DNA of 64,000 nucleotides from Bryobacteraceae bacterium (GCA_026129905.1 JAHCHE010000010.1:62001-126000), one strand, 5' to 3'. Positions 16,412 through 24,738 are shown, numbered from the stretch's first letter. Made by a program: numbers and translations. The notes: a model not told the origin generated them from the sequence alone.

Positions 16412-18298
16412 CGCCGGCGCGAGCGCTGGTTGAAGTATAGGCTCCGGAGCGCCCGGATTGGCCGCTCGGCCTGCTGTACGGTTTGGGCGGACCTCGCCGT
16501 CAGCTACGCAGGCTCGCGACCCCGGCAACGGCTTCGCGGGGTGGCGGTGACGCAAACGGGGAGAGGTGGGGAAACATTTGTGAGGCGGGGAAGTTGTTGA
16601 GGCTGTGGGGGTTGCGGGGGCAGGCGGCGGGGGTGACGGAAGAGTTGGGCAGCTTGCGTCACTGGGGGCGGCGAGGGGATGGAGGATGTCTGAGACTTCA
16701 CCGCGGAGACGCGGAGGACGCAGAGAAGAGGAAGAGGCTGAGACTTCACCACAGAGACGCAGAGACCGCAGAGAAGAGGAAGAGAGAGGGGCCAGGCGGG
16801 TGATCTCGATGCGGCGGGCTTTGCCGGTGCGGGGGAAGGCGAGAGAGAAGCCAAGGGCGGTAAGGGCGGGTTGAAGGCGGCGGAGGCGCTGGGAGAGAGA
16901 TTTAGGCGCAAGAGAGAGGCCCAGGGCGGAGACGAGGTCGGTGGCGGAGCCGGTCCAGGTGTCGCGGGAGGTCATCAGGGATTGAATGGCGCCGGGGAGG
17001 GGGTCGCCGTCGCCGGGGGCCGGGTCGGGGTCGGGGTCGATGGCGGCCAGGATCTCGGCTTCGGTGAGGCCGAGGGCGGGGGCGGCGGCCAGGGCCCAGG
17101 AGGCGGCGTCGGCCAGGCGGGGGAAGCCGTCGGAACGCGTGGCGGGGAAGTTGCGCAGGGCCGTGCTGAGGGCGGCGCAGAGGACGGAGAGCAGGCGCGG
17201 GAGCAAGGATTCGAATTCGGCCCAGAGGCTGACGACGGAACGGTTGCGCTCGGGCGGGAGCGCGGCGAGCGAGACTTCCAGGGCGCGGGCGCGGAGCGAA
17301 GGGTGGGCGTGGAGTGGGGACGCGGGCGAGGCGTTCGGGTCGGATTGCAGAGTCAGCAGGACGGGGCGCTGGAGGTGGATGGCGATGGGGTCGTGCGGAT
17401 CGTAGCGCTGCTTGAAGTGAACGCTGAGGCCGGCGGCGAGTTGGTTGATGAACTGGGCGAGGCGGGGGCGGATGCGGTCGAGGTTGTCGAAGGCGACGAC
17501 GGCGTTGCGGGCGGCGTGGTGGGTGAGGTCGGGGGTGGAGGCGGCGGGGTCGATGAAGGGCGTGGAGACGGGGTCGATGAGGCGGCGGAGGAGTTGGGCG
17601 GCGGTGGATTTGCCGGAGGCTGGGGGGCCGGAGAGGGCGAGGACGGGGAAGGGGCCGGAGGCGCGGAGTGCGGCGAGGAGCCAGACGAGGATGCGGTGGA
17701 AGCCGCGGGTGGAGGCGGGGTTGAGGAGGCGGCGGAGGGAAGCGAGGACGGGTTGGGGGTCGAGGGCATCGGGAGCGGGCGGGGGATCGCCGAGGGGGGC
17801 GGTGACGGCGGGGCGGGGGAGTTCGCGCATGTGGCGGCCGCGGGAGAAGGCGTGGGAGGCCCCGGGGGCGAGGTCCCAGTAGTCGGGGCCGACGACGAGG
17901 ACCTGGCCGCGGGCGTTGTTGAGGTCGAGGGCGATGTGGTCGGGGGCGAGGAGGGCGGGGCCGAAGCGGCGGCCGTAGGCGGCGAGGCGGTGGAAGACGG
18001 GGCGTGGGGCGGCGGGGTCGGCGTGGGCTTTGGCTTCGAGCAGTCGGAGGACGGCGGAGACGTCGCGCGGGCGCGGGGCGCGGGAGGTTTCCTGGAGGCG
18101 GAAGTCGAGGAGCCAGTCGCGGACGTAGGGGGCGCGGAGGGGGAAGATGTGGGCGCCGCCGTCGCCGAAGTGGAAGGATGCGAAGGGCTGGCCGTCCTGG
18201 GAGCGGAAGACGGGGATGTGGCAGGCGATGTCCCAGAGGCGCTGGTACTCGGAGGGGGGGCGATGGTGGAGAGTGGAAGGAAAGCGTGAAGTGGACAT
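15338..18298 (-). CDS. Phage/plasmid-type P-loop ATPase (D5-helicase-like); ORF runs on past its natural end
   Basis: The ORF is 986 codons, but only residues 1 to about 502 (16793-18298) look like protein. That part has GQVLVVGPDYWDL, then LNPASTRGFHRILVWLLAAL, Walker A SGPPASGKST and a VVAFDNLDRI Walker B-like strand. This order matches ATP-binding proteins of integrated elements related to D5-type helicases. Homology ends near RRIEITRLAP. The frame then continues through a 48-bp tandem repeat and through the full antisense of the neighbouring PD40 gene (15338-16411), which is almost certainly not functional coding. The original stop appears lost or displaced. The coding strand is extremely C-rich, unlike its neighbours. 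Confidence 0.5.
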   Translation of the reverse strand: MSTSRFPSTLHHRPPSEYQRLWDIACHIPVFRSQDGQPFASFHFGDGGAHIFPLRAPYVRDWLLDFRLQETSRAPRPRDVSAVLRLLEAKAHADPAAPRPVFHRLAAYGRRFGPALLAPDHIALDLNNARGQVLVVGPDYWDLAPGASHAFSRGRHMRELPRPAVTAPLGDPPPAPDALDPQPVLASLRRLLNPASTRGFHRILVWLLAALRASGPFPVLALSGPPASGKSTAAQLLRRLIDPVSTPFIDPAASTPDLTHHAARNAVVAFDNLDRIRPRLAQFINQLAAGLSVHFKQRYDPHDPIAIHLQRPVLLTLQSDPNASPASPLHAHPSLRARALEVSLAALPPERNRSVVSLWAEFESLLPRLLSVLCAALSTALRNFPATRSDGFPRLADAASWALAAAPALGLTEAEILAAIDPDPDPAPGDGDPLPGAIQSLMTSRDTWTGSATDLVSALGLSLAPKSLSQRLRRLQPALTALGFSLAFPRTGKARRIEITRLAPLSSSSLRSLRLCGEVSASSSSLRPPRLRGEVSDILHPLAAPSDASCPTLPSPPPPAPATPTASTTSPPHKCFPTSPRLRHRHPAKPLPGSRACVADGEVRPNRTAGRAANPGAPEPILQPALAPALARRGEPDIAEILAQVEDELVVRHGQFQAVDAAERGAAAVEVFDRNRLAGRALRGRIQTARPDADEPVPIRDVVQHVPIGRPTRLVHPPSRRGDGDPLARIRRGSAAKRNRVHPVIARRRPDNQRQPAPVTRNRWGEQSALRRPDENGFPPVHVKPSNQRFPGRSNELVQQGGVVRQPRPRLAAVAADLRGAAAGERHDEDGIGQRRRVSVSYFRAVWGNHRRAFVLAGRGQRGFTARLQVSRPDVDVAAAVRQERQPLSAVGNHRTDVVRRVRRQPDHRSLRPGRVGIERLATDVGFVGQHRICHRAIGRRCRVIFPACAEGNLFRVPGRAPGAGLDVDLPNIGFAARKGREQDLR
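16691..16789. repeat. Two-copy 48-bp tandem repeat
   Basis: TGAGACTTCACC starts both copies (16691 and 16739), which then run through GAGACGC..GAG and GCAGAGAAGAGGAAGAG. The copies differ at a handful of positions. The period of 48 keeps the frame, so the minus-strand ORF reads two 16-residue units (SSSLRSLRLCGEVSA-like). Similar 'cttcaccacagagacgc' sequences are known as dispersed intergenic repeats in soil bacteria, from memory. Its position at the end of ATPase homology suggests that it extended the ORF. Confidence 0.75.
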
Positions 18299-18501
18299 GA
18301 TAATTCAACCTCGACAAATATTTTACCGGGGAGGGAAGGGGGAATTACCTTTGGATTTTTGGAAATGGTTGTGGAATTAACGAGATAGGAAGAGAGAATG
18401 GGTTGTGACCGGGCGTAAAGGCGGCTGGTGAAACTGGGGCGAACCTCGTTTGACGATCTCGGTCCACGCCGATGTGGAGCAGGGTCGAAGGGCCTCAGGC
18501 C
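18299..18501. other. AT-richer spacer upstream of the ATPase gene
   Basis: Unlike the surroundings, 18300-18400 is rich in A and T, and it probably holds the ATPase promoter on the minus strand. At 18435 the 13-mer TGGGGCGAACCTC matches the start of the REP-like element at 33541, so a partial copy of that repeat may lie here. No gene is recognisable. Confidence 0.4.
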
Positions 18502-18559
18502 GTCCTGGCGGGACTGGGAGTCCCGCGCAGCCTACGAGGCGCCTAAGAGGCTGCCCCAC
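18502..18559 (-). repeat. REP-like palindromic repeat, copy A
   Basis: This 58-bp element is 55/58 identical to the one at 44520-44577. It contains a perfect 8-bp hairpin, GCGGGACT-GGG-AGTCCCGC (18508-18526), the duplicated unit CCTACGAGGCG, and the terminal GCCCCAC (GTGGGGC on the other strand). It ends exactly where homology to an antitoxin gene stops, so its insertion or recombination probably truncated that gene. Confidence 0.8.
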
Positions 18560-18653
18560 CGCGCACAACGACGACCTCCTGCTGGTTGATGACCTGGTCC
18601 AGAATACTGGCAAGGTTTTCGCGCAAGTGGGTGTAGGTAGTGTCCGTAGGCAT
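18543..18653 (-). pseudogene. Truncated Phd/YefM-type antitoxin gene
   Basis: A 36-codon frame starts at the ATG whose first base is 18653. It reads the typical antitoxin N-terminus: THLRENLASILDQVINQQ followed by EVVVVR, matching the 'x-x-A-R-x-x-L-x-x-x-L-D-x-V' and '(E/D)-x-V-x-I-x-R' pattern of Phd/YefM. The conserved R-x-G-x-x-x-A-x-(I/L)-x-P part is missing. Instead the frame enters the REP-like element after the arginine codon and stops at TAG. No toxin gene is next to it. Too short to retain the toxin-binding tail, so it is called a remnant. Confidence 0.6.
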
Positions 18654-18869
18654 GCGGTTGTGCTCGGGTCCATTGCAGAGGATTCCTGTACCCGGCAAAG
18701 CCGCACAGCAGGGTTCGCGCCGGCGCGAGGACCAGGTTTTTACGTGGCGGAAGCCGACTTATGGGGAGTAATCCCGCGTGTCCTTCGAACATCGCTCGAA
18801 CCCGCAGCCTGCACCGAGGGCCGGTCAGGAGCAGCGATCCTGCACCACTTGGGACTCTTCGCATCGTCC

Positions 18870-19990
18870 TAGTACTTAATTGCATAAATCAAAGTACTTC
18901 CGCTTGGGGCTGGACGGGAACACGACCGCCTTCTTCCACTCGAATGGCGCGGCCTTCGGATTGTATGCCGCCACGAAGTCGTCGATCGCCTGCCGCAGTT
19001 GTTGTGGCGACGTGAAACTGGCGCCCAGCAGAGCCTGCCGGCTCAGAATGCTGAACCAGCACTCCACTTGATTGAGCCACGACGAGTAGGTCGGCGTGAA
19101 GTGGAAATGCACATTCGGGTGCTTTTTCAGCCAACGGCCGTCTTTGGGCTTATGCGTATTCAAGTTGTCGAGCACCACGTGAATCTCGCGGCCGGGGTGG
19201 TCGGCGACGACCTCGTTCATGAGATCCAGGAACTCCCGGCGACGCCGTCGCTGGTAGAGTAGTGGCCGGTCTTGACCATCGCGGTGGTGATGTCGAGAGC
19301 GGCGAACAGGGTCGTCGTCCCGTGCCGTTTGTAGCCGTGGCTGAAACCATTGACCGCCTTGCCGTCCGGCAACCGCAGGCAGCCTTGCGCTCGTTCCAAG
19401 AGCCTGAATCGACGGCTTCTCATCCACCGACAGGATCAGGGCCTCCCGCGGAGGATTCAGGTAAAGTCCCACCGCATCGGCAGCTTTGGGCCCGAACTCC
19501 GGATCGGTGCTGATGCACCAGCTCCGGCGGCGCTGCAGGCAGATATGATGACGGCGCAAGATGCGCCAGACCTGATCTTTGCTGACGTCCCCCAGCTGCT
19601 CCGCCACCCGACTGCCGTTCCACTGCGAATAGCCCTTCGGCGGCCGCTCGTCCAGCAGCGCCAGCACCCTTTGTTCGGTGGTCTGATCGTACTGGGCGGG
19701 CTTGCCGGGCCGCGCGGCATCACCCAATCACGCCATCCGGTGTTTGCCGAACCGTTGCCGCCATTTGGAAACGGGGGCCGTGCGGGTATGGAGCTGGCTG
19801 GCGATCTGCTGATTGGTCTTTCCCTCGTCGGCCAGCATCGGGCGGCCCAAGGATGCGAATTCTGGTTGGAAAACCGCTCTTCGGGGAAACGAGCCGAACC
19901 CTCTTCGATGAGAGGTCGCCGCCTGTGGTCGACTCTCGCCTGTAGTGCTTATGAACTCCTTGCCGGCGCCATTTGTACCCGCTAGCGAGG
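18870..19990 (-). mobile_element. Degenerate IS630-type insertion sequence
   Basis: This is the span around the broken transposase. The left end is likely near CCTAGTACTTAATTGC (about 18869), just past the transposase stop. I could not find a matching terminal inverted repeat or TA duplication on the right, so the right limit is a guess. The element sits with an ATPase of mobile-element type and an antitoxin remnant, 300-400 nt from a tRNA gene. Confidence 0.5.
18876..19860 (-). pseudogene. IS630-family transposase, broken by a nonsense codon and two frameshifts
   Basis: The DDE catalytic motifs are all recognisable: LSVDEK, VLDNLNTH and WLNQVECWF, typical of IS630/Tc1-type transposases. An N-terminal helix-turn-helix (TNQQIASQLHTRTAPVSKWR) lies upstream of an in-frame TGA at 19728-19730. 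The segment LERAQGC...RHGTTTLFAALDITTA is in another frame, implying a +1 shift near 19400 and a compensating -1 near 19257. The last in-family residues end at the TAA at 18876. The start is approximate, since the first helix is eroded. It cannot produce active transposase without three repairs. Confidence 0.85.
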
Positions 19991-20316
19991 AATCGCGGCC
20001 GCCGCCGAGAACGCGACAAGTAACCTGACGGTACGCGCTTCGCTTTCTTTGATCCCTCGGACTGGCAGCCCGGCAGGCTGGCAGTCGATCATTCAAGTGG
20101 CTACAAATCAGAGAGTTCGGCGCGCCTCGATACCTCGTTACCTCGGAAGAGGAGTCAGCGAATATCGACAGGTCGGGTCCGTCCAACCGAGTCTTCACGC
20201 TAGGCAAAGCACCGAGGGCCGCTGTGAATCAGCGCGATGTCTTTGCGTTTCAAAAGGTTGCGGCTTTAGTGAGGTAATCGAGGTAAGGGCTCCTGATGGG
20301 TAAACTATTGAAAACA
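19991..20316. other. Non-coding gap between IS remnant and tRNA-Gly
   Basis: I see no conserved frame, promoter or repeat here. Short frames on both strands have no recognisable composition or motif. The stretch probably contains decayed flank of the IS/mobile patch. Confidence 0.4.
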
Positions 20317-20391
<75 letters not shown>

Positions 20392-20412
20392 TCGCTTCGG
20401 ACGTGCGATCCC

Positions 20413-20418
20413 ATAATA
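20413..20418 (-). promoter_or_regulatory. Candidate -10 box of tRNA-Gly
   Basis: TATTAT on the minus strand lies 21 nt upstream of the mature tRNA 5' end. No convincing -35 hexamer is seen at the expected distance, so support is modest. Confidence 0.35.
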
Positions 20419-20537
20419 CCAGATCAGACCCAAACTGAGAGAGTACGGCAAGACCTCCAGGATGAGAATAGCCGCAGGGATGAGCGGTCTCTCGTCGAGG
20501 CTGTAAGTTTTCGCCCCACGGGTGAGACTATCTTAAC

Positions 20538-21047
20538 GTGGCGGATGATGGCGAACCTGACCGAGAGCGGGTGTTTTCACGGCTGCTGGAAGCCTACGCC
20601 GGGCCGCTGCGCCGGCTGTGCGCCGCCTACATGCACGATCCCTCCGACCGGCAGGATCTTTTTCAGGAGATCGCCCTGGCGCTATGGACTGCATGGCCGA
20701 GATTCCGCGCCGCCTCCAGCGAACGGACATGGCTCTACCGTGTCGCTCATAACGTATCCCTGACGTACGCTTCGAAACGGCGTCGACAGCGCCGCTCGGA
20801 GCAGACGATGCAGGAAGCAATACCCGATCCGGCCGGCCAGGATGCCACGCGGCGCCTGGCGCTGCTTCAGGCTGTCCGCCAACTCGAAGCGGTCGACCGC
20901 CAATTGGCGCTTCTCTACCTTGAAGGCCTTTCCGCGCGCGAGATGGAGGAAGTCACCGGCCTCACGGCAAACAACATAGGCGTCCGTCTGACGCGGCTGC
21001 GCCGGAGGCTTGCCTGCGCCCTCGAAGCGAATGGAGGCAGCAAATGA
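20538..21047 (+). CDS. ECF-type RNA polymerase sigma factor
   Basis: This 169-residue protein has both sigma-70-like regions of extracytoplasmic-function sigma factors. Region 2 contains DPSDRQDLFQEIALALWTAW and RTWLYRVAHN. Region 4 contains LSAREMEEVTGLTANNIGVR, a helix-turn-helix for the -35 element. It starts with GTG at 20538, because the nearby ATGs are out of frame. Its stop overlaps the next gene's ATG by 4 nt, so the downstream membrane protein is the obvious candidate for a partner or anti-sigma factor. The stimulus is unknown. Confidence 0.9.
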   Translation: MADDGEPDRERVFSRLLEAYAGPLRRLCAAYMHDPSDRQDLFQEIALALWTAWPRFRAASSERTWLYRVAHNVSLTYASKRRRQRRSEQTMQEAIPDPAGQDATRRLALLQAVRQLEAVDRQLALLYLEGLSAREMEEVTGLTANNIGVRLTRLRRRLACALEANGGSK

Positions 21048-21658
21048 ACGCTTCCGAGAACCGGCCGGACGAATTGCAGAAGGTCTGGCAGGAAGATCCA
21101 ACAGACTCGAAAGGAGCAGATGTTCCCATGACGATTCAACTCCTGCGGGAGAAGCACCGCTCATTGCGCGACCTTATCTGGGGACAGGACCTCGCCGAGT
21201 ACGTGCTGGCGCTAGCCTTTGCGCCGCTTACCGCACTGGCGGCTTGGACGGCAAAGGCCTCCATCGTCCAGGCGGGATACGTGATCATGACGCTCATGCT
21301 CCTCGCCTCGACCGCGATCATTTGGATCAGCGAGCGGGGAATCCGTCGTTACCCACATCTCGATGTCAGCGCGCTGGAGTTTCACCGGCGACTGATCGAG
21401 TCATATGAGAGACGTATTCGGTTCCTGAAGAGCGTTAAGTTCTGGTATGCGATTCCCTTGTTTTTTGGCGCCTCGCTGGTTCTACTTCCGATTTTGCGCC
21501 ACGCATTGCCGGGTCCCTGGGGCATTGTCACTCTCTACGGGTTGCTGCTCATTGCATGGTTGGGAGTCTGGCATATGAACGACGTCCGCCGAGTCGGAGA
21601 ACTGCGGCGCCGTCGAGACGACGTACAGGGACTTCTTGACCGGATGAACGCCGAATAG
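21044..21658 (+). CDS. Membrane protein coupled to ECF sigma factor (candidate anti-sigma factor)
   Basis: This 204-residue protein has a soluble N-terminal segment of about 45 residues, a first pair of transmembrane helices (ALAFAPLTALAAW, VIMTLMLLASTAIIW), a charged cytoplasmic-type helix (residues about 100-130), a second pair of helices, and a charged C-terminal tail. No zinc-binding HxxxCxxC anti-sigma motif is present. It overlaps the sigma-factor gene by 4 nt. Coupled membrane proteins of this kind usually regulate the sigma factor, but this family was not recognised and the role is inferred from context. Confidence 0.7.
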   Translation: MNASENRPDELQKVWQEDPTDSKGADVPMTIQLLREKHRSLRDLIWGQDLAEYVLALAFAPLTALAAWTAKASIVQAGYVIMTLMLLASTAIIWISERGIRRYPHLDVSALEFHRRLIESYERRIRFLKSVKFWYAIPLFFGASLVLLPILRHALPGPWGIVTLYGLLLIAWLGVWHMNDVRRVGELRRRRDDVQGLLDRMNAE

Positions 21659-21692
21659 TACTCACGCGGCGGCGAGTCGCGCTCCCGGCCGG

Positions 21693-23000
21693 TCAGTTCC
21701 CCGGCGAACCCGTTTGCAGAAACGTTTGCAGCCACTCCTGGACTTTGGCCACCTGCTCGGGGACCGTGTTGTGGCCGGTCTCGAGCGCCAGCAGCAGTTT
21801 CTTCCGCCCGGGAATTACGTTGTAGGCCGAGTACATGGTGGTCGGGGGGCACGTCTCGTCGTTGAAGCCCCAGGAGTACAGGCCGGGGACTTTCACCCGC
21901 CGGGCGAAGTTGACCACGTCGTAATAGCGCGAGGTCTCGATCTTGTCCGGCGAGCGGTGCGACAGCGGGCCCTCGGCGGCCCGGAACATGTGCGGCCAGC
22001 CGCCGGCGCGATTTTCCAGGTACCCGGTGACGTCGGAAAGCGCCGGGTAATAGGCGGCCAGGCCCCGGACGCGCGAGTCCAGCGCGGCGGTCACGATGGC
22101 GAGCGCTCCGCCCTGGCTGCCTCCGGTCACCGCGAGGTTGACGCCGTCCCATTTCGGATGACTGGTCAGGAAATCGTTGGCGCGGACGCAGCCGAGATAG
22201 ACGCGCCGGTAATAGTAGCGGTCGCGGTTGTCGAGTCCAAACGCGGAGTAGCCCGCGAGGGCGCCGGCCCCCAGGGAGTCGTACACGGATTGGTCCATCG
22301 TGACGGGGATGCCGTGAATACCCACCTGAAAGGCGATGACGCCGCGTCCCGCCATCTCGGCCATGCCGCGATAAGGGCGGACGCCCGCGCCCGGAACGCT
22401 GAGCAGAGCGGGGTACTTGCCGGGCGCCTTCGGCTCGCACAGAACCCCGTAGAACCGCGAGGGCGCGCCGCCCATGCCGACGTTCTGAAGATTGACGTGG
22501 TAGCAGTCGGCTTCGGCGTGGCCGTATTCGGGCAGCGGCGTTACCTTTGCGTCCATGGGCACTTTAGCGAGAGCGGCCTTGCCGTCGGCCCAGAATGTAT
22601 CGAAGTCGGCGGGATCCTGCTGGGTGGGCTTGATCTCTTCGGGGTGAAACGCGGCGGTGGCGAGACCGCGGTACGTTCTCCCGTTCTGCTCTACGGTAGC
22701 GATGCACCGGAGAAAGCCCGGTTCGTTCATGCTGCCGCCCTCGACGGTGATGCCGTCGGCGGCGAGCGCCGCGGTTCGATCGATTACGGGCGGCATCATT
22801 TCGGGGCCGATACGGTAGGTCGCCTTGATGCCGCTCAGCGGGTGGCCGTCCTGCACGGCGGCGATGCGGAACCGGACGGGTTGGCCGAGGTCATAGCGCC
22901 AATCGGAGCGGTCGGTGGAGACGCGCACCTGAACGGCGCCGATGCGGTCCTGAGCGACCAGCGGGAACGCGAGAACGGTGAGAAGGGCGAATCGAAGCAT
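21693..23000 (-). CDS. Secreted acetyl-xylan esterase-type hydrolase (AXE1/CE7-like)
   Basis: This 435-residue protein has a signal peptide (MLRFALLTVLAFPLVAQ). An N-terminal beta domain (about 20-120) precedes an alpha/beta-hydrolase with the CE7 family pattern: nucleophile Ser295 in TGGSQGGAL, Asp381 in FNDETCPP and His410 in ETGHNT. The family deacetylates xylo-oligosaccharides and cephalosporin C. It is adjacent to a GH39 gene on the same strand, which supports a hemicellulose role. A -10-like TATCGT (minus strand, 23009-23014) lies 8 nt from the ATG. The length is greater than simple CE7 enzymes because of the N-terminal domain. Confidence 0.85.
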   Translation of the reverse strand: MLRFALLTVLAFPLVAQDRIGAVQVRVSTDRSDWRYDLGQPVRFRIAAVQDGHPLSGIKATYRIGPEMMPPVIDRTAALAADGITVEGGSMNEPGFLRCIATVEQNGRTYRGLATAAFHPEEIKPTQQDPADFDTFWADGKAALAKVPMDAKVTPLPEYGHAEADCYHVNLQNVGMGGAPSRFYGVLCEPKAPGKYPALLSVPGAGVRPYRGMAEMAGRGVIAFQVGIHGIPVTMDQSVYDSLGAGALAGYSAFGLDNRDRYYYRRVYLGCVRANDFLTSHPKWDGVNLAVTGGSQGGALAIVTAALDSRVRGLAAYYPALSDVTGYLENRAGGWPHMFRAAEGPLSHRSPDKIETSRYYDVVNFARRVKVPGLYSWGFNDETCPPTTMYSAYNVIPGRKKLLLALETGHNTVPEQVAKVQEWLQTFLQTGSPGN

Positions 23001-23008
23001 GACTTAAC

Positions 23009-23014
23009 ACGATA
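23009..23014 (-). promoter_or_regulatory. -10-like TATCGT before the esterase start
   Basis: On the minus strand TATCGT is followed by 8 nt and then the ATG at 23000. It is one of several cases in this window where a -10-like hexamer nearly abuts the start codon. Confidence 0.3.
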
Positions 23015-23064
23015 CCGCGGACGGACCGGTTCGCGGCCCCTCCCGTCGCTCCAGCGGACGCCCG

Positions 23065-24738
23065 TCACCACGTCAGCCTCAGCAGCGAAACGCCCTGGCG
23101 CGGAAGCTGGAATTCGAACCGGATTTCGCCTTTTTCCGGAGTGCGCCACTCCGGCGAGCCTGTCAATTCGAGCTGCCCGGCGCGGTCGAGCCGCCGGTAT
23201 TGATCCGGCGCCGGCTGTTGCGGCGAGCCCATCCGCTTCCAGGCCTCGTACGAGTTGCTGTGCTCGTCGTCCACGCGGTAATGGTGAACCAGCAGGCGGT
23301 GAGCCGGAAGTCCCCGGATCGAGAGCGCGATGCCGGCGGGGGGCGCGGGCAGGTCGTCGTCGTGGTAATTCCAGACCATCACGGCAAGGCTCCGGTCGCC
23401 GCGGCTGGCGAGGGCGTTGACGTCAGGGGCTTCCTTGACGCCCTTCTCGATCATCGCTTCGATAGCGGCCGCGCCGGAACTGCGCGCCTCGATGCGGTCG
23501 CCGCCCATCATCCCGAACATCCGGAACACGTTGAGCACCGGTTTGTCGATGCCGTTTGTCGCCAGGTCGCGGAAGCCGTCGAAGTAGGGCTGGTCTTCGA
23601 ACTCGAAGGCCCAGGTGACGGCGCCTTCGAGGTTCACCTGGCGCAGCGCGGCCAGGTCGTGCTTGCGGGCGAACGTGGCCGCCGTGTAACTGGAGTACAT
23701 GGTTCCGTTGCGATAGGCGTTCTGCGGATGTTGCTTCATCGAACAGGCGGCGCACCCCTCCGGGTCGGACTCGCCGATGATCACCGGCAGCGCCTTGAGT
23801 TCCGGGTAGGACGCAACGATGCGGAACCCGTTGTCGATGTCGCGCAACTGGAACTGGCTGCCCATCTGGACGCGCCCCTCCACCACGGCGGGCCGGCCCT
23901 TCGCATGAAAGCCGATGAAGTCGAGAGGAGAGCCGGTTTTTCCGGTGGCGTGGTTCTTCCCCCGAAGCGCGTGCTCCAGGAAATTGCGCAGGAATTCCGC
24001 GGCTTTTTCGTTGCCCGGCCCGGTGGAATGGGGGCCGCCCACGCGCGCCCCCGGCAGCGCGCGCTTCACGGCGTCCACGGCATAGTCGTACAGCTTGTGA
24101 TACTCCTCCGGCGTACCCTGCCAGTAGCCGATGTTCGGCTCGTTCCACACCTCCCAGTGCCAGGACTCGGCCTCCTCCCGGCCGTACCGCTCGGCGCAAT
24201 GGAGCGCCCACCGGTAAACCAGCTCGGCCCACTTGCCGTAATCCCGCGGCGGATAGGCCCACCCGGTGAAGATGTTGGCGTACCGCTGATCGGGTCCCCA
24301 TTGGTGCCGGTACGGCTCCGGCTTGGACGAAAGCGCCTCCGGCATGAACCCGATCTCCACCAGCGGCTTCATCCCGCGCTCAATGTAGGCGTCGAAGATG
24401 CGGTCGACGATGGTCCAGTCGTAGACCGGCCGTCCCGCCGTGTCCTCCGTGTAGGCGTTCGTCGAGCCCCACTTGAGAGCGGCCGTTCCGTCTCCGCTGG
24501 TCAGCAGGTTGTGGGCGCGCACGCGCACCGTCACCGGGCTCAGCGCGCTCAAGCGGGTCAGGAGCTTCCGGCCGTCCTTCATGTAGGTGTAGTTCGGCTC
24601 GTCGTAACCGAACCAGGCCCAGATCGGTTTGAGCTTTCCGAGCGTCCTGGAAGCGTCGACCTCGATGGAAACGGACTGGGCGGCCGCCCAGTTGAATGGC
24701 CAGACCAACGCGAGGAATGCCAGAAGACAATGCCGCAT
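23065..24738 (-). CDS. Secreted glycoside hydrolase, GH39-like
   Basis: This 557-residue protein starts at the ATG at 24738, because AGGAGG sits about 6 nt upstream; a longer frame to 24768 has no ribosome site. It has a signal peptide to about residue 20. The catalytic barrel carries the acid/base glutamate in EVWNEPN (Glu200) and the nucleophile glutamate in IIGESDP (Glu323), as in clan GH-A family 39 beta-xylosidases. The C-terminal 150 residues are beta-rich. It lies 64 nt upstream of the acetyl esterase on the same strand, forming a probable two-gene hemicellulose unit. Substrate specificity remains to be proven. Confidence 0.85.
   Translation of the reverse strand: MRHCLLAFLALVWPFNWAAAQSVSIEVDASRTLGKLKPIWAWFGYDEPNYTYMKDGRKLLTRLSALSPVTVRVRAHNLLTSGDGTAALKWGSTNAYTEDTAGRPVYDWTIVDRIFDAYIERGMKPLVEIGFMPEALSSKPEPYRHQWGPDQRYANIFTGWAYPPRDYGKWAELVYRWALHCAERYGREEAESWHWEVWNEPNIGYWQGTPEEYHKLYDYAVDAVKRALPGARVGGPHSTGPGNEKAAEFLRNFLEHALRGKNHATGKTGSPLDFIGFHAKGRPAVVEGRVQMGSQFQLRDIDNGFRIVASYPELKALPVIIGESDPEGCAACSMKQHPQNAYRNGTMYSSYTAATFARKHDLAALRQVNLEGAVTWAFEFEDQPYFDGFRDLATNGIDKPVLNVFRMFGMMGGDRIEARSSGAAAIEAMIEKGVKEAPDVNALASRGDRSLAVMVWNYHDDDLPAPPAGIALSIRGLPAHRLLVHHYRVDDEHSNSYEAWKRMGSPQQPAPDQYRRLDRAGQLELTGSPEWRTPEKGEIRFEFQLPRQGVSLLRLTW

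Noticed and set aside
16871-18289. 472-codon plus-strand ORF rich in Gly/Glu
   Set aside because: It exists only because the plus strand is nearly free of T. The minus-strand frame has Walker A and helicase-like motifs instead.
16412-20316. Attachment-site duplication of the tRNA-Gly 3' end
   Set aside because: I looked for repeats of the 3' end sequence (TCGAGTCCCATCTC region) in this span and saw none, so no att sites are reported.
19991-20316. Possible second tRNA or small RNA beside tRNA-Gly
   Set aside because: No cloverleaf with matching stems could be built, and no promoter or terminator frames a small RNA.
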